Shown: positions 9,203 through 18,270 of the stretch, piece by piece
Layout: the number at the start of each line of letters is the position of its first letter
Position numbering within the stretch: the stretch's first letter is position 1
Source: an uncultured Gammaproteobacteria bacterium
GTDB taxonomy: Bacteria; Pseudomonadota; Gammaproteobacteria; JAADHQ01
Direction of reading: 5' to 3'
NCBI GenBank assembly: GCA_947258655.1
Contig: CAMYJD010000001.1
Span: forward strand, 229,094 to 293,093
Length of the DNA: 64,000 nucleotides
Made by a program: the position numbers and the translations under genes
The notes under the pieces: generated by a model
Database searches by the model: none
Told to the model about the DNA's origin: nothing
What the model saw: the letters and a program-made list of their open reading frames with translations, nothing else

Positions 9203-11080
9203 ATGGCATATATCAGTCGTGACAATCTGGAAACCATCATACAATCATTGCAGGGAAATATACCGCTACGTCTACAATTACCAAACGACGGACGCATTCA
9301 TATCGACCGGCAATTGCCTTTCCTGATTGTATATCGTCGCCCCTGCGCGCATACTGACCTGGGCACCGAACGCCTGGTCCTTGGTGAAGCTGCATATATT
9401 ATTGCTGACGACACTGCAGAACATACAGAAGAACTCTCCCATCTTATAAGCGATATTCTTACGGTACAGAAGAATGTCTTCGGAGCCTGCCTGCTACTCG
9501 AAATATGGTCCGGTCCTGAGATTACCGATGAATCGCGGCAACCGGGTTTTCATATATACGCTCCCACGCACGGCGCATCGAATTCGTTTCTGGAATCCAT
9601 GGAAAATGCTCTGCTAGGTATCAGTATTAATAAACAGAATCCATCGGTATCAATCAGCTATCGCAGTCAGGTAACACCAACCTCTTTCGTGACGCTGTTA
9701 ACGGACGAACAGATCCGGCAATTGAACTGCCTGACTATTGGCCTGGAAATCGCGCCTATCTATCGTGATTTCAGCACTGGCACACTACTGCCATTTCGCC
9801 TGCACAAGCTACACCACAAACTTGCACGTGCGCTCAAACGCAGCCTGTACTCCTTTGTACACGAGTGCACTCCGCTACGCCCCACTCATTTCCATGAACT
9901 CGGACGGCGTTTCATGACCGACCCTGTTTATGAAGCCGATTCAAGATTGGCAGCTATCAGCTCCCGCTTTGACCTGTTATTGCATGTAACCCCGACCAAT
10001 GCATTATCTGCGTGGCATGAATTTGAGAAACACGCCTATCAAAAAACACCGGAATTTCTCTATAGACCCCGCCCTCTAGATCCCGGCATTGTCAAACGTG
10101 AGCTGTTTGCCATCGAGATCGAACAAATAGAGGACCCGACCCTGGCCTATATGTTCTCCAAAAAACGCCAGGAACTGGATCGCCAACTGACATTGATAGC
10201 GGACCGCAATACACCTCGTTTTCTGCTGGGCAGTCGCCAACTGTTTGGTGACATAACAACAGACTTGCTTGCACTTGCGCAGCAAATACTCGATATCGAA
10301 AATAAACCCGGGCACGTGCGCGACCCTGACAACTACCTGGGCGCTGCAGATATTGCCCGCCACGCCAGAGATGAACTCAGTTATTACAGACAGCTAGATC
10401 CAACATTTTCGGCACAGGCAGAAGTCCGCGACGACATCACAGGCGTGCTCGTGTCAAAAGGAAATTTCCTGATTGGCACAGATGCCAGGGTTGTGCCTGC
10501 CAGACTCAAGGCCACGCTCGCACATGAAATAAGCACGCATGCACTGACCTATTACAATGGTAGCCAGCAGCCATTCAAGGAATTACACGCCGGTATGGCC
10601 GGTTACGAATCCATGCAAGAAGGCCTGGCTGTGTTGAATGAATACCTGGTGGGCGGGCTGGATTTTATGCGCATGCGCTTGCTGGCCTGCCGTGTACTTG
10701 CCGTACAGATGATAACCGACGGCGCCAGTTTTATAGACACCTTCAGACAACTGCACCAGGAATACCATGTTGCACCCTACACAGCCTTTACCATCGCGAT
10801 GCGTGTGTTTCGTGGCGGTGGTTACACCAAGGACATGGTGTATTTACTGGGTCTGCAGAATATTCTCGACTACATAGCCGAAGGCGGCGACCTGCACAGG
10901 CTTTATGTCGGCAAAATTGCCTATGAATACAGACACGTTATCGAGGAATTACATTTACGCCGGGTTATCACTGAAGCGTCGTTATTACCAAGGTTCCTGG
11001 ATGATGAGGATAGCAAAGGACGGCTGCAAAAGCTGCAACAGGGCATCACAGTGCTTGAGCTTGTACAGGAAATACAATAA
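9203..11080 (+). CDS. QEGLA-motif (DUF1704/MATCAP-like) zinc metallopeptidase
   Basis: A 625-residue protein of TIGR02421 ('flavohemoglobin expression-modulating QEGLA motif protein', PF08014). The C-terminal half has the metallopeptidase signature HEISTH (His441, Glu442, His446) and about 27 residues later the family-naming QEGLA, whose Glu473 is the expected third metal ligand. The same family contains animal MATCAP, which removes the C-terminal tyrosine of tubulin, so a carboxypeptidase activity is plausible. The N-terminal about 300 residues lack any motif I recognise. It overlaps the following ligase gene by 1 nt (TAATG) and follows the amidohydrolase by 7 nt. The older name refers to an indirect effect on flavohemoglobin expression and says nothing about its chemistry. 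Confidence 0.9.
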   Translation: MAYISRDNLETIIQSLQGNIPLRLQLPNDGRIHIDRQLPFLIVYRRPCAHTDLGTERLVLGEAAYIIADDTAEHTEELSHLISDILTVQKNVFGACLLLEIWSGPEITDESRQPGFHIYAPTHGASNSFLESMENALLGISINKQNPSVSISYRSQVTPTSFVTLLTDEQIRQLNCLTIGLEIAPIYRDFSTGTLLPFRLHKLHHKLARALKRSLYSFVHECTPLRPTHFHELGRRFMTDPVYEADSRLAAISSRFDLLLHVTPTNALSAWHEFEKHAYQKTPEFLYRPRPLDPGIVKRELFAIEIEQIEDPTLAYMFSKKRQELDRQLTLIADRNTPRFLLGSRQLFGDITTDLLALAQQILDIENKPGHVRDPDNYLGAADIARHARDELSYYRQLDPTFSAQAEVRDDITGVLVSKGNFLIGTDARVVPARLKATLAHEISTHALTYYNGSQQPFKELHAGMAGYESMQEGLAVLNEYLVGGLDFMRMRLLACRVLAVQMITDGASFIDTFRQLHQEYHVAPYTAFTIAMRVFRGGGYTKDMVYLLGLQNILDYIAEGGDLHRLYVGKIAYEYRHVIEELHLRRVITEASLLPRFLDDEDSKGRLQKLQQGITVLELVQEIQ

Positions 11081-12132
11081 TGCGCCTGGCCATGGTTGTA
11101 AACAACATCGACACAGAACGACCTGATTATACCACCACCTATCTGGCGATGGAGGCAACCAATAGAGGGCATGAGGTCTGGTATATAGACTTGTCCGACT
11201 TTATCTATGATCCCGATGAAAAGGTACATGCGCATGCATGCAGGGTGCCGATGCGGAAATTTCGTTCATATCGGGTCTATCTGGATACCCTGCGCAGCGA
11301 GTCTGCCATTAGGGAACGGATTACAGTAGAAGATCTCGATATATTGTTGCTACGCAATGATCCGGCTGAAGATGTCATTGATCGCCCCTGGGCACGACTG
11401 GCAAGTATCAATTTCGGTCGTCTGGCGGTCCGCCACGGGCTAATCGTACTAAACGATCCTGTCGGCCTGACCCAGGCCATCAATAAGATGTATCTGCAAT
11501 ATTTTCCTAAAAAAATACGGCCGCGCACATTAATCAGCAGAAACAAGGACGAGATCAAGGCATTCATTGAGGCACAGGGTGGCTATGCTGTCCTCAAGCC
11601 CATTGCCGGATCGGGTGGTCATAATGTATTCCTGGTACAACCCGCAGATAAAGCCAACATCAATCAAATGATAGAGGCCATTAGACGTGAAGGTTATGTT
11701 ATTGCCCAGGAATACCTGCCTGAAGCAATCCACGGAGATACCCGTCTGTTTATGATGAATGGCAAACCTCTGCGTTGCAATGGCAAATATGCCGCGATTC
11801 AGCGTGTACGTAAACCGGGTGATGCGGATATGCGCAGTAATATAACCGCGGGGGCTACTGCCGAAGCCGCACATATCAACGAAACCATGCTTGATTTGGC
11901 CAATAAAGTCAGTCCTAAACTGATCCACGATGGTATATTCCTGGCCGGTCTGGATATTGTCGGTGACAAGATCATGGAAATAAACATGTTCAGCCCGGGT
12001 GGTATAGACAACGCCAGCGAACTGGAAGGTTGCAATTTCAACCGCGAAATCATTCTTGCCCTGGAACACAAGGTTAACTACAGACGCCAGCATGGCGACA
12101 AAATTGATAACAGGGAACTGGCTTGCATCTGA
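11080..12132 (+). CDS. GshB-like ATP-grasp ligase
   Basis: A 350-residue protein closely patterned on glutathione synthetase (GshB). It has an N-terminal MRLAMVVNNI-type pre-ATP-grasp domain, the ATP-binding lysine in AVLKPIAGSGGHN, QEYLPEAIHGDTR, the substrate-binding DMRSNITAGA, and the Mg-binding end AGLDIVGDKIMEINMFSPGG. True GshB normally has SPTCIREIE after EIN; here the sequence is SPGGIDNASELEG, so the substrate pocket differs. No gshA is adjacent. Such enzymes join a carboxylate, activated as acyl phosphate, to an amino group, forming peptide-like bonds. Its coupling to a metallopeptidase suggests that the ligase adds what the peptidase removes (inference). Confidence 0.85.
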   Translation: MRLAMVVNNIDTERPDYTTTYLAMEATNRGHEVWYIDLSDFIYDPDEKVHAHACRVPMRKFRSYRVYLDTLRSESAIRERITVEDLDILLLRNDPAEDVIDRPWARLASINFGRLAVRHGLIVLNDPVGLTQAINKMYLQYFPKKIRPRTLISRNKDEIKAFIEAQGGYAVLKPIAGSGGHNVFLVQPADKANINQMIEAIRREGYVIAQEYLPEAIHGDTRLFMMNGKPLRCNGKYAAIQRVRKPGDADMRSNITAGATAEAAHINETMLDLANKVSPKLIHDGIFLAGLDIVGDKIMEINMFSPGGIDNASELEGCNFNREIILALEHKVNYRRQHGDKIDNRELACI

Positions 12133-12311
12133 ATGCTATGTCTTGCCAGCATGACATATGGAATTCACGTATGACGCGAGCCTGTTACACATGAGTCTAT
12201 ATAATCGCAGTCAGAGATGATACTTTATAATACTTGTGACTGTAATCAATTGCCTGTATTTTCTGTTATTACTTTACTTCTATATTCTGTTCAGACAAGC
12301 CACTTGATTCA

Positions 12312-13190
12312 ATGCAAAAACACATAACAAGACTGTCAGAGCTTATCGCAAATCCCGCCGGGTTCATGTTACAAGTCATATCTGACTTCAGGAAAAACCA
12401 GGGCTTTCTGTTATCCGGTGCAATAGCCTACTATACCCTGCTCTCGGTCGTGCCGATGTTCGCACTGTTTCTGGTGGTACTGTCCCAGGTCATGGATACG
12501 CAACAGTTACTCGATACAGCGGCCAATTACCTGGAACTGATAGCCCCGGGACAATCCAGCGCTATCATTGAACAAATATCAGCTTTTCTGCAAAACTGGA
12601 GGGTGGTCGGAATTATAGGTTTTCTGATATTGCTTTTTTTCAGTTCGCTTGCATTCACATCACTCGAAAATGCCATGTCAGTCATATTCCATCATCGCGT
12701 GGCCATCCATCGCCGTCATTTCCTGATCTCGGCCATTATGCCTTATTTATATATACTGTTATTGGCGCTGGGTCTGTTAACTGTCAGTGCCATTAGCGCA
12801 GCACTATATGCCGCCGGGGATCAGGCGATCATACTGTTCGGTCATACCATCACACTACATGGAACTACGGCAGTAGTTATATATATACTTGGCCTGACAG
12901 GTGAAATCCTGTTGTTGACATCACTGTACATGGTCATGCCAGTCGGACACCTGGTATTCCGCCATGCATTGATCGGTGGCTTGACTGCAACACTGTTATG
13001 GGAGTTGACCCGCCATTTTCTGGTCTGGTATTTTTCAACATTATCCCTGGTCAATGTTATTTATGGCTCCTTCACATCCACGATCATTATCCTGCTAAGC
13101 TGCGAAGCCGCTGCATTGATCCTGCTGTTCGGGGCCCAGGTCATTGCCAGTTATGAACACCTCGATACACAACATTCCCACAATTTATAA
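12312..13190 (+). CDS. YihY/BrkB-family inner-membrane protein
   Basis: A 292-residue polytopic membrane protein of the YihY (UPF0761/BrkB, formerly misnamed RNase BN) family. The signature GAIAYYTLLSVVPMF lies near residue 38, and about six transmembrane helices follow, ending in GSFTSTIIILLSCEAAALILLFGAQ, given here as the region around residues 245-275. The molecular function of the family is unsettled; transport has been proposed. It lies 179 nt after the ATP-grasp gene on the same strand, so it may be a separate unit. An alternative promoter region is present in the gap, but no clear hexamers were found. Confidence 0.88.
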   Translation: MQKHITRLSELIANPAGFMLQVISDFRKNQGFLLSGAIAYYTLLSVVPMFALFLVVLSQVMDTQQLLDTAANYLELIAPGQSSAIIEQISAFLQNWRVVGIIGFLILLFFSSLAFTSLENAMSVIFHHRVAIHRRHFLISAIMPYLYILLLALGLLTVSAISAALYAAGDQAIILFGHTITLHGTTAVVIYILGLTGEILLLTSLYMVMPVGHLVFRHALIGGLTATLLWELTRHFLVWYFSTLSLVNVIYGSFTSTIIILLSCEAAALILLFGAQVIASYEHLDTQHSHNL

Positions 13191-13545
13191 ATTATTAAGA
13201 TCATCACAGATTGACACAAATCACCCTATAATGTTTAATTTTATATAACACGCGAAATCTGCCTGATTGTTTACCTACAGCGATGCTCTACGCACGATGG
13301 TTTGTGAATACGGCAGCTGTTAATCCTGAAGCGAAAACTCAAAATTATATGTTAACACATTGATATTGTTATTTATTAATTGTCTTGATTTATCAGCTAC
13401 TGGACTGGATTCAATGTTTATGACCATGTCCTGAGCATCGCAAGCATTTAATAAAAATATATGATTAATTATTGATATATCGTTATTTATGACATAATAT
13501 ATGTGGTAATGTTTAAATGTTATTTAACACGCAGAGGAAAGGGGA
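13191..13545. other. AT-rich intergenic region
   Basis: A gap of 355 nt between the YihY and small FHA genes. It is markedly AT-rich, particularly after 13440, has no frame worth calling and no repeat of the CATTGCGAG family. The only supported content is the promoter-like pair near its right end. Confidence 0.5.
13472..13500 (+). promoter_or_regulatory. Candidate sigma-70 promoter for the small FHA gene
   Basis: TTGATA (13472-13477) and TAATAT (13495-13500) are separated by 17 nt, 45 nt before the ATG of the FHA gene. The match is five of six bases to the -35 consensus and four of six to the -10. The AT-rich surroundings make chance matches easier. Confidence 0.35.
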
Positions 13546-13857
13546 ATGACTGGTATTACTGACAAAATTCAGGGAGACGATGTTCTCGAACTGGAGATTA
13601 CACATGGGGCGCTCACACTGGGTCGTGGAGAACACAATAGTTGTACGTTTGCATGCGATTCGGTTAGCACACACCACGCCCGGATCACTACATTATTCAA
13701 TGCCTCTTATATAGAGGATCTCGACAGTACCAATGGCACCTATGTCAATGGTAAAAGGATCCACAAGCATACCCTACATGATGGTGATACAGTGATGCTG
13801 GGGGAACAACTGATCAGGGTTGTCAAAACCGATATCGATATAACATCAGTAGCATGA
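13546..13857 (+). CDS. Stand-alone FHA-domain protein
   Basis: A 103-residue protein that is little more than one forkhead-associated domain. It shows TLGRGEHN, STHHARI, DSTNGTYVNGKR and the C-terminal HDGDTVMLG strand, which together form the phosphothreonine-binding surface. It is clearly paralogous to the FHA domain of the membrane-anchored protein at 2958-3632, sharing the VS-HHA and STNGT-VNGKR patterns. The ATG is well supported by AGGAAAGGGG immediately upstream. Expected role: a soluble phosphopeptide adaptor. No kinase partner lies in the window. Confidence 0.85.
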   Translation: MTGITDKIQGDDVLELEITHGALTLGRGEHNSCTFACDSVSTHHARITTLFNASYIEDLDSTNGTYVNGKRIHKHTLHDGDTVMLGEQLIRVVKTDIDITSVA

Positions 13858-13868
13858 TACGAAAATCG

Positions 13869-13900
13869 GGCCAGGTGAAATAATTAAGCATCACCTGGTC
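13869..13900 (-). terminator. Stem-loop between convergent FHA and SIMPL genes
   Basis: GGCCAGGTGA (13869-13878) pairs with TCACCTGGTC (13891-13900) in a 10-bp stem with one G-T pair and a 12-nt loop. On the minus strand the stem is followed by CGATTTTCG, a weak T-run, so it best fits a terminator for the SIMPL gene. The last codons and stop of that gene lie inside the stem. The plus side lacks a T-run. Confidence 0.5.
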
Positions 13901-14583
13901 AGGAAATAAATTACCTTCACCGACTCGTTAAACTCGATCACACCAGGCTCAAAGGCCGACTCAGCTCTGGCGTCACTGGCTTTATATGACAGGCGAGAAG
14001 ATGATAGCACCTGGCCTGCGGACAGGTGGCTGATCGAATAGACGCCTCCCAGCTTCTCGGCAACATTGGACACCAGCAATTCTGCCTTCAGGCGCGCATC
14101 GTCGACCGCGCGCTGCAAAGCCTTTTTCCTGACTTCGCGCTCTTTCGAGAACTTGAGATAACTGGTGTTGATGCGACCAACACTAATATCCAGCAAGGTC
14201 CTGATAAAGCGATCGTATAAAGCAAGCTCCCGCAATGTTATCTCGACATTTCGTGACACTTCCGTGCCGACATAGACCTGCTCCTTGTTACGCCAGTTGT
14301 AATGCGGCGTAATCCTGAGCTGCGTAGAAGTGATATCCTGCTTGTTGATTCCAAGTGCCTTCAGGCTCGTTATCAATTTTGCCGAGCGCATTTCTACCTG
14401 TTCACTAACAGACGCTACATCCTTTCCCGTCTCAATGATACTCAGCGACATATACAGGGTATCAGGCACAACCTTCATTTTGTAGTTACCCGTAACTACG
14501 ATATGTGGCTCACTGGGTAATGACTCTGCTGAAAGCGAAAGACTTATAGACAGCAATAATAAAAAAGTAATTTTTTTCATCAT
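13891..14583 (-). CDS. SIMPL-domain (DUF541) exported protein
   Basis: A 230-residue protein with a typical signal peptide (MMKKITFLLLLSISLSLSA, cleavage near residue 20) and one SIMPL/DUF541 domain beginning HIVVTGNYKMKVVPD, a strand pattern conserved in the family. Paired helices and strands follow, including the run of charged residues around residues 150-175 that precedes AELLVSNVAEKLGG. Members such as E. coli YggE are periplasmic, form oligomeric rings and have been linked to oxidative stress tolerance; the biochemical role is unknown. It is transcribed alone, with a stem-loop at its 3' end. Confidence 0.85.
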   Translation of the reverse strand: MMKKITFLLLLSISLSLSAESLPSEPHIVVTGNYKMKVVPDTLYMSLSIIETGKDVASVSEQVEMRSAKLITSLKALGINKQDITSTQLRITPHYNWRNKEQVYVGTEVSRNVEITLRELALYDRFIRTLLDISVGRINTSYLKFSKEREVRKKALQRAVDDARLKAELLVSNVAEKLGGVYSISHLSAGQVLSSSRLSYKASDARAESAFEPGVIEFNESVKVIYFLTR

Positions 14584-14713
14584 TCAAGCGTTACCATGAT
14601 ACATTCCTGGTATCTCTGCCACCTATCAAGATTGCAGTAAATACAATCTATCTGAATTGCTACAGCTGCTCTCCCTTATGTCGTCCACAGCCAGATGTTC
14701 ACAATAGGCAACA

Positions 14714-15073
14714 CTATTTTTTAATCCAGTTCCCTGGAGATAATTGTATATATTGTCCTGAGGGTGTTTTATCGATAGCTTTTTTCCCTGCCAGTTTTTC
14801 CACTACATCAACTGAAGTACCGTTTCGCTTGGCTATATCCTCGTAATACTGCCTGCGAGCCTTGTTGATCCGGTTGACCAGCGCTATCACATCGGGCGAA
14901 GACTTGATTATGCCGAGGTATCCATCGACCTTCTCACCCACCAGTAACTGGGATTTTGCATCCGGTAACTCGATCGCCATCGATGACATCGGCCATGCAA
15001 TAAGCACAGCAGTTGTTGCCAGGACCATTGCCAGGAAATACTTTTGTATACACGCTGCCATATCAATAACCAT
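14714..15073 (-). CDS. ydbL: YdbL-family (DUF1318) periplasmic protein
   Basis: A 119-residue protein with an N-terminal signal sequence ending near MSSMAIE and a DUF1318 domain: GYLGIIKSSPDVIALVNRIN followed by RRQYYEDIAKRNG, VEKLAGKKAI and a C-terminal P-G-W. In E. coli, YdbL is the third gene of ydbH-ynbE-ydbL and appears to act as a chaperone-like modulator that limits YdbH-YnbE assembly. The same gene order is found here, with only 4 nt after ynbE. Two ATGs (15073 and 15061) are possible; neither has a strong ribosome-binding site. Confidence 0.88.
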   Translation of the reverse strand: MVIDMAACIQKYFLAMVLATTAVLIAWPMSSMAIELPDAKSQLLVGEKVDGYLGIIKSSPDVIALVNRINKARRQYYEDIAKRNGTSVDVVEKLAGKKAIDKTPSGQYIQLSPGNWIKK

Positions 15074-15077
15074 TTAA

Positions 15078-15275
15078 CTAGAATAAACCGGTTTCCTTAC
15101 TGAACATCTCATCAAGGTCCTTATCTACCTTAACCTTGATTTCATGCTCAATTTTAACATTTAGATTGATAGTGATCGGCTTTTCGGGCGCCTCGAGCTG
15201 TACACGTGGTGTGCAGCCATATAGAATGCCCGTTACGACCAATAAGTTACATAATAAGATACAAGATTTATTCAT
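15078..15275 (-). CDS. ynbE: YnbE-family outer-membrane lipoprotein
   Basis: A 65-residue lipoprotein. The lipobox is GILYGC with the acylated cysteine at residue 21, followed by TPRVQLEAPEKPITINLNVK and an amphipathic IEHEIKVKVDKDLDE typical of YnbE. In E. coli, YnbE multimerises in the outer membrane and pairs by beta-strand augmentation with the C-terminus of YdbH to complete an intermembrane bridge for phospholipid movement. It lies between ydbH and ydbL in one transcription unit. Confidence 0.88.
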   Translation of the reverse strand: MNKSCILLCNLLVVTGILYGCTPRVQLEAPEKPITINLNVKIEHEIKVKVDKDLDEMFSKETGLF

Positions 15276-15356
15276 CCCTTCTCTCTGATCAATATTTAAA
15301 TCTGATTACAGAATAGCACCTCATCGGCACTTCATCCAGCCTGGTTATCAATCTTT

Positions 15357-18101
15357 TTACTTGCCCTTGAGGACACGCTCGCCTATTTTCTCACTAATCC
15401 GGTCTCCCAACTGAATACTACGAACAAGCTGCAACACATTCTCTTCCAGTTTCACATTCAGATGTACAGGCCGGCCATTCTGGAATTCAGGATTAGAGCC
15501 CTGCAGACGGATTTGCATGACCAGACTGCCATCAGGGCTATAGTCAACATCGGCAAGCAGCTTGTTGTAATTGAAATCCGTCAAGGCTTGCAGCAACATG
15601 GCAATATTTGCATTTGATTCAGCCAGATTATTTACCCGCTCATTCGGTGTATAACGTAGCTTCCCCCCAGGAGGACGCGCCCTGATATTACCGTTCCTGA
15701 CCAATACTCCATCTCGGCTGAAATCAAAAGGTAATTCCCCATCAATGACTCCGGTTCCATATATTCCCTGGTTTTGCTCCAGTTCCAGTAGCTTGGCGAC
15801 GTCGACATGACGAATCGTCACAGTAAAGGGATTGCTTTTTCTGTCCAGATCAACATGAATGTGCGCACTCTGTATTTCCCCACCTAAGGTCCGCGCACTC
15901 AAACTGTTAATTGTAAATTGCTTTTTACCCGATGTTGAATAATCCATATTGGCCATTAATGTGATAGCACTAACAGGTACACCTGGATTCACTTCAGCAA
16001 TACGGATTGCAACAGGTTGTTTCAGAGTAATACGTTCCCATCCCTGCAACTGTAACGCTGCATTCAGTCCCTTAAAATCAATCTTTTCATAGCGGCCAGC
16101 AAGCTGATTAATCTGGATCTGAGTATCCTGTACGATATCAATCCCGGCCTGTGAGGTCTTGTTATTTCCTATGGACGGTTTCCAGCTTAGCCGTCCCGTG
16201 ACCACCAAACTACCACCATCAAGTTGCAACGGATATGGACGCCGATCAAACAGTGGATCTGTAATCGATTTTGACGCCGTGAAACTGACTGGCATCAGGC
16301 TAAAATCCATCCTGCCCTTATTGGACACAGGGCGATGGTGCATATCCAGTTTAGCCTCGATTGCTCCCTTGGCGGCATACAGCCTCGCTTGTGCAGTGAA
16401 AGCTTTGTCACTTAATGTGATATCAGCATTGATTTTGTCCAGCTTTACTGTTTGCTTGCCCGACAGCAGGGTAACTCCACGCATATCCGAATTCGCCTGG
16501 AGCCGCCAGTCGCGCCCCTTTAAACTGATGAACTTGATATGGGCATTAACCGATCCGGAATGCAGCATATGCTGCGCAATGCCGATTTCCGGTACTTTAA
16601 AACCCATATCAAATTCACTGCAATACCATTCTCTACTACGGTTTTTATAGCCGCATTCTGCCTTCGACTCCAGGCTGAGGCCAAGGGACTTGATACGCAA
16701 CTTGTCGGACTGGTAGCCACTGGCAGACACGCTTGACTCAGGCTGTATGTTAACGACCAGTCCTGCATCACCATAGGCAAGATCCATTTCACCCTGCGCA
16801 CGTACTGTATCGGCGGTTATAATAGTAGGCTTGGTACTGTCTACATTAAAAATAAGCCGGCTATGTAGTCGTAACGACGGATACAAACTGATACTCGGCG
16901 CCAGAACCCTTGTCCTGAGTCGGACTGCGCTGCTGTCGTCACCATAGTGCAGATGTACTGCCTGCTCAGCGCTCAATCTGCTCTGACCCACATTCATACC
17001 CACTGCCGTTTCGCCCTTAAGACCATCCGGGGTACTGATATTCAATTTCTGGTTTTCGAGCTTGGCAGCCAGTTTACGTGACTGTTTACTTTCTAGCGTA
17101 GCGTGCGGGATTAATGGTATCAATGACAAATACGCGCTCTTGTCGAAATTCCATTTAAGCAAACCAGCATCAAGCCGAAGCCGCAAAGGAATATTCGCCA
17201 CAATATCCCGTGCATGATCTGTCCAATGCTGTGCAGCCAACTCGATATCAATATCGGCCTGCATCTGTGATGTCTGGAGCCACTGACTTAGACTGAGTGA
17301 TTCGGCGACCGGCAAACTTAGCTCTCCCTGCGCAACTACCTTACCTGTCAAACCTTCAATGACCTGTTTAATGCCCCATGCAGTTAGTAGAGATGAGATC
17401 TTTTCGAGATCGGCACTGGCCATCCACGTGCTTTGTAGATGGTTGTCCTCTAATTTTAACCCGCTCGTACTCAGATCAAGCAGACTGAAATCTTTTAGCG
17501 GTTCGTGTACAAGCAAACGCATATCACCCGATTGAAGCACTAGCAGATTGGTCTGTATCCGGTCATGTCCCTGGCGGGATATATTCATTTGTGCCTTTAG
17601 CTGTTTATCGTTCACACTGATATCGGCACCGATATCAACAGCGACACCCTTGTGCTCGGTGTTGCTGTAAATGAGCCTGGTATGCTTTATAGCGAGCAAA
17701 CGGAAGGGAATGTCCTTGAGCGATGGAAGTGAAATTGCTTTCATTTCAGTGCTTGCCGGCTTGGCCTTAAGCTGGCGCTGCGCAACTGTTATATCTGCTG
17801 TCGACACTGTAATCCGATCAAGGCGACCGGATAGCAAGCCGGAAATACTGTAACTGAGTTGTATATCCCGCGAATGTAGCTCAATATGCTGCTGTGAGCC
17901 GATATAGTTAAAACCGAGCTTGCTAATCCTGGCATGCTGCAGATCCAATGTATCAATATTAACAACAGGATCACGCGCACCCGCTTGTTGCAGCTGATAT
18001 TTAACAAGCGCCGTAACGATGGCTGGCAAGCTGAAATAAAGGCCAGCGATTAACGCACTACTGATAATAATCCACAAAAACAGACGTTGATATCTACTCA
18101 A
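15357..18101 (-). CDS. ydbH: YdbH-type AsmA-like intermembrane lipid transport protein
   Basis: A 914-residue protein, slightly longer than the E. coli counterpart. One N-terminal transmembrane helix (about residues 8-28) anchors it in the inner membrane. The rest is a long periplasmic beta-rich body with repeating amphipathic strands, as expected for the hydrophobic groove of AsmA-like proteins. The C-terminal part has the YdbH-family segment GGKLRYTPNE and QALTDFNYNKL. Together with YnbE and YdbL it should move glycerophospholipids between inner and outer membranes, redundantly with TamB and YhdP in E. coli. The operon order ydbH-ynbE-ydbL is conserved. Confidence 0.9.
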   Translation of the reverse strand: MSRYQRLFLWIIISSALIAGLYFSLPAIVTALVKYQLQQAGARDPVVNIDTLDLQHARISKLGFNYIGSQQHIELHSRDIQLSYSISGLLSGRLDRITVSTADITVAQRQLKAKPASTEMKAISLPSLKDIPFRLLAIKHTRLIYSNTEHKGVAVDIGADISVNDKQLKAQMNISRQGHDRIQTNLLVLQSGDMRLLVHEPLKDFSLLDLSTSGLKLEDNHLQSTWMASADLEKISSLLTAWGIKQVIEGLTGKVVAQGELSLPVAESLSLSQWLQTSQMQADIDIELAAQHWTDHARDIVANIPLRLRLDAGLLKWNFDKSAYLSLIPLIPHATLESKQSRKLAAKLENQKLNISTPDGLKGETAVGMNVGQSRLSAEQAVHLHYGDDSSAVRLRTRVLAPSISLYPSLRLHSRLIFNVDSTKPTIITADTVRAQGEMDLAYGDAGLVVNIQPESSVSASGYQSDKLRIKSLGLSLESKAECGYKNRSREWYCSEFDMGFKVPEIGIAQHMLHSGSVNAHIKFISLKGRDWRLQANSDMRGVTLLSGKQTVKLDKINADITLSDKAFTAQARLYAAKGAIEAKLDMHHRPVSNKGRMDFSLMPVSFTASKSITDPLFDRRPYPLQLDGGSLVVTGRLSWKPSIGNNKTSQAGIDIVQDTQIQINQLAGRYEKIDFKGLNAALQLQGWERITLKQPVAIRIAEVNPGVPVSAITLMANMDYSTSGKKQFTINSLSARTLGGEIQSAHIHVDLDRKSNPFTVTIRHVDVAKLLELEQNQGIYGTGVIDGELPFDFSRDGVLVRNGNIRARPPGGKLRYTPNERVNNLAESNANIAMLLQALTDFNYNKLLADVDYSPDGSLVMQIRLQGSNPEFQNGRPVHLNVKLEENVLQLVRSIQLGDRISEKIGERVLKGK

Positions 18102-18270
18102 ACCGATGCATCCCTGACACCAGTTTGGGCAATAATCCCGCTATAAATATAATTGATCTGACTGCGTATACTGAAAAACCGTTTTCGATAATCGAAATCA
18201 GTGGCACAACACATTACCATTACCTCAATCCGAGTAGATAACCTGCTTCAATACAAACCCGCGCAACAAT

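Noticed and set aside
11530..12093. Minus-strand 187-codon open frame inside the ATP-grasp gene
   Set aside because: It is antisense to a strongly supported gene, has no recognisable domain and no ribosome-binding site. A similar frame at 36975-37538 inside ilvA is rejected for the same reason.
13211..13232. Perfect TTGACA and TATAAT hexamers in the YihY-FHA gap
   Set aside because: Both boxes match consensus exactly but are only 10 nt apart, too close for sigma-70; a better spaced pair lies nearer the gene.
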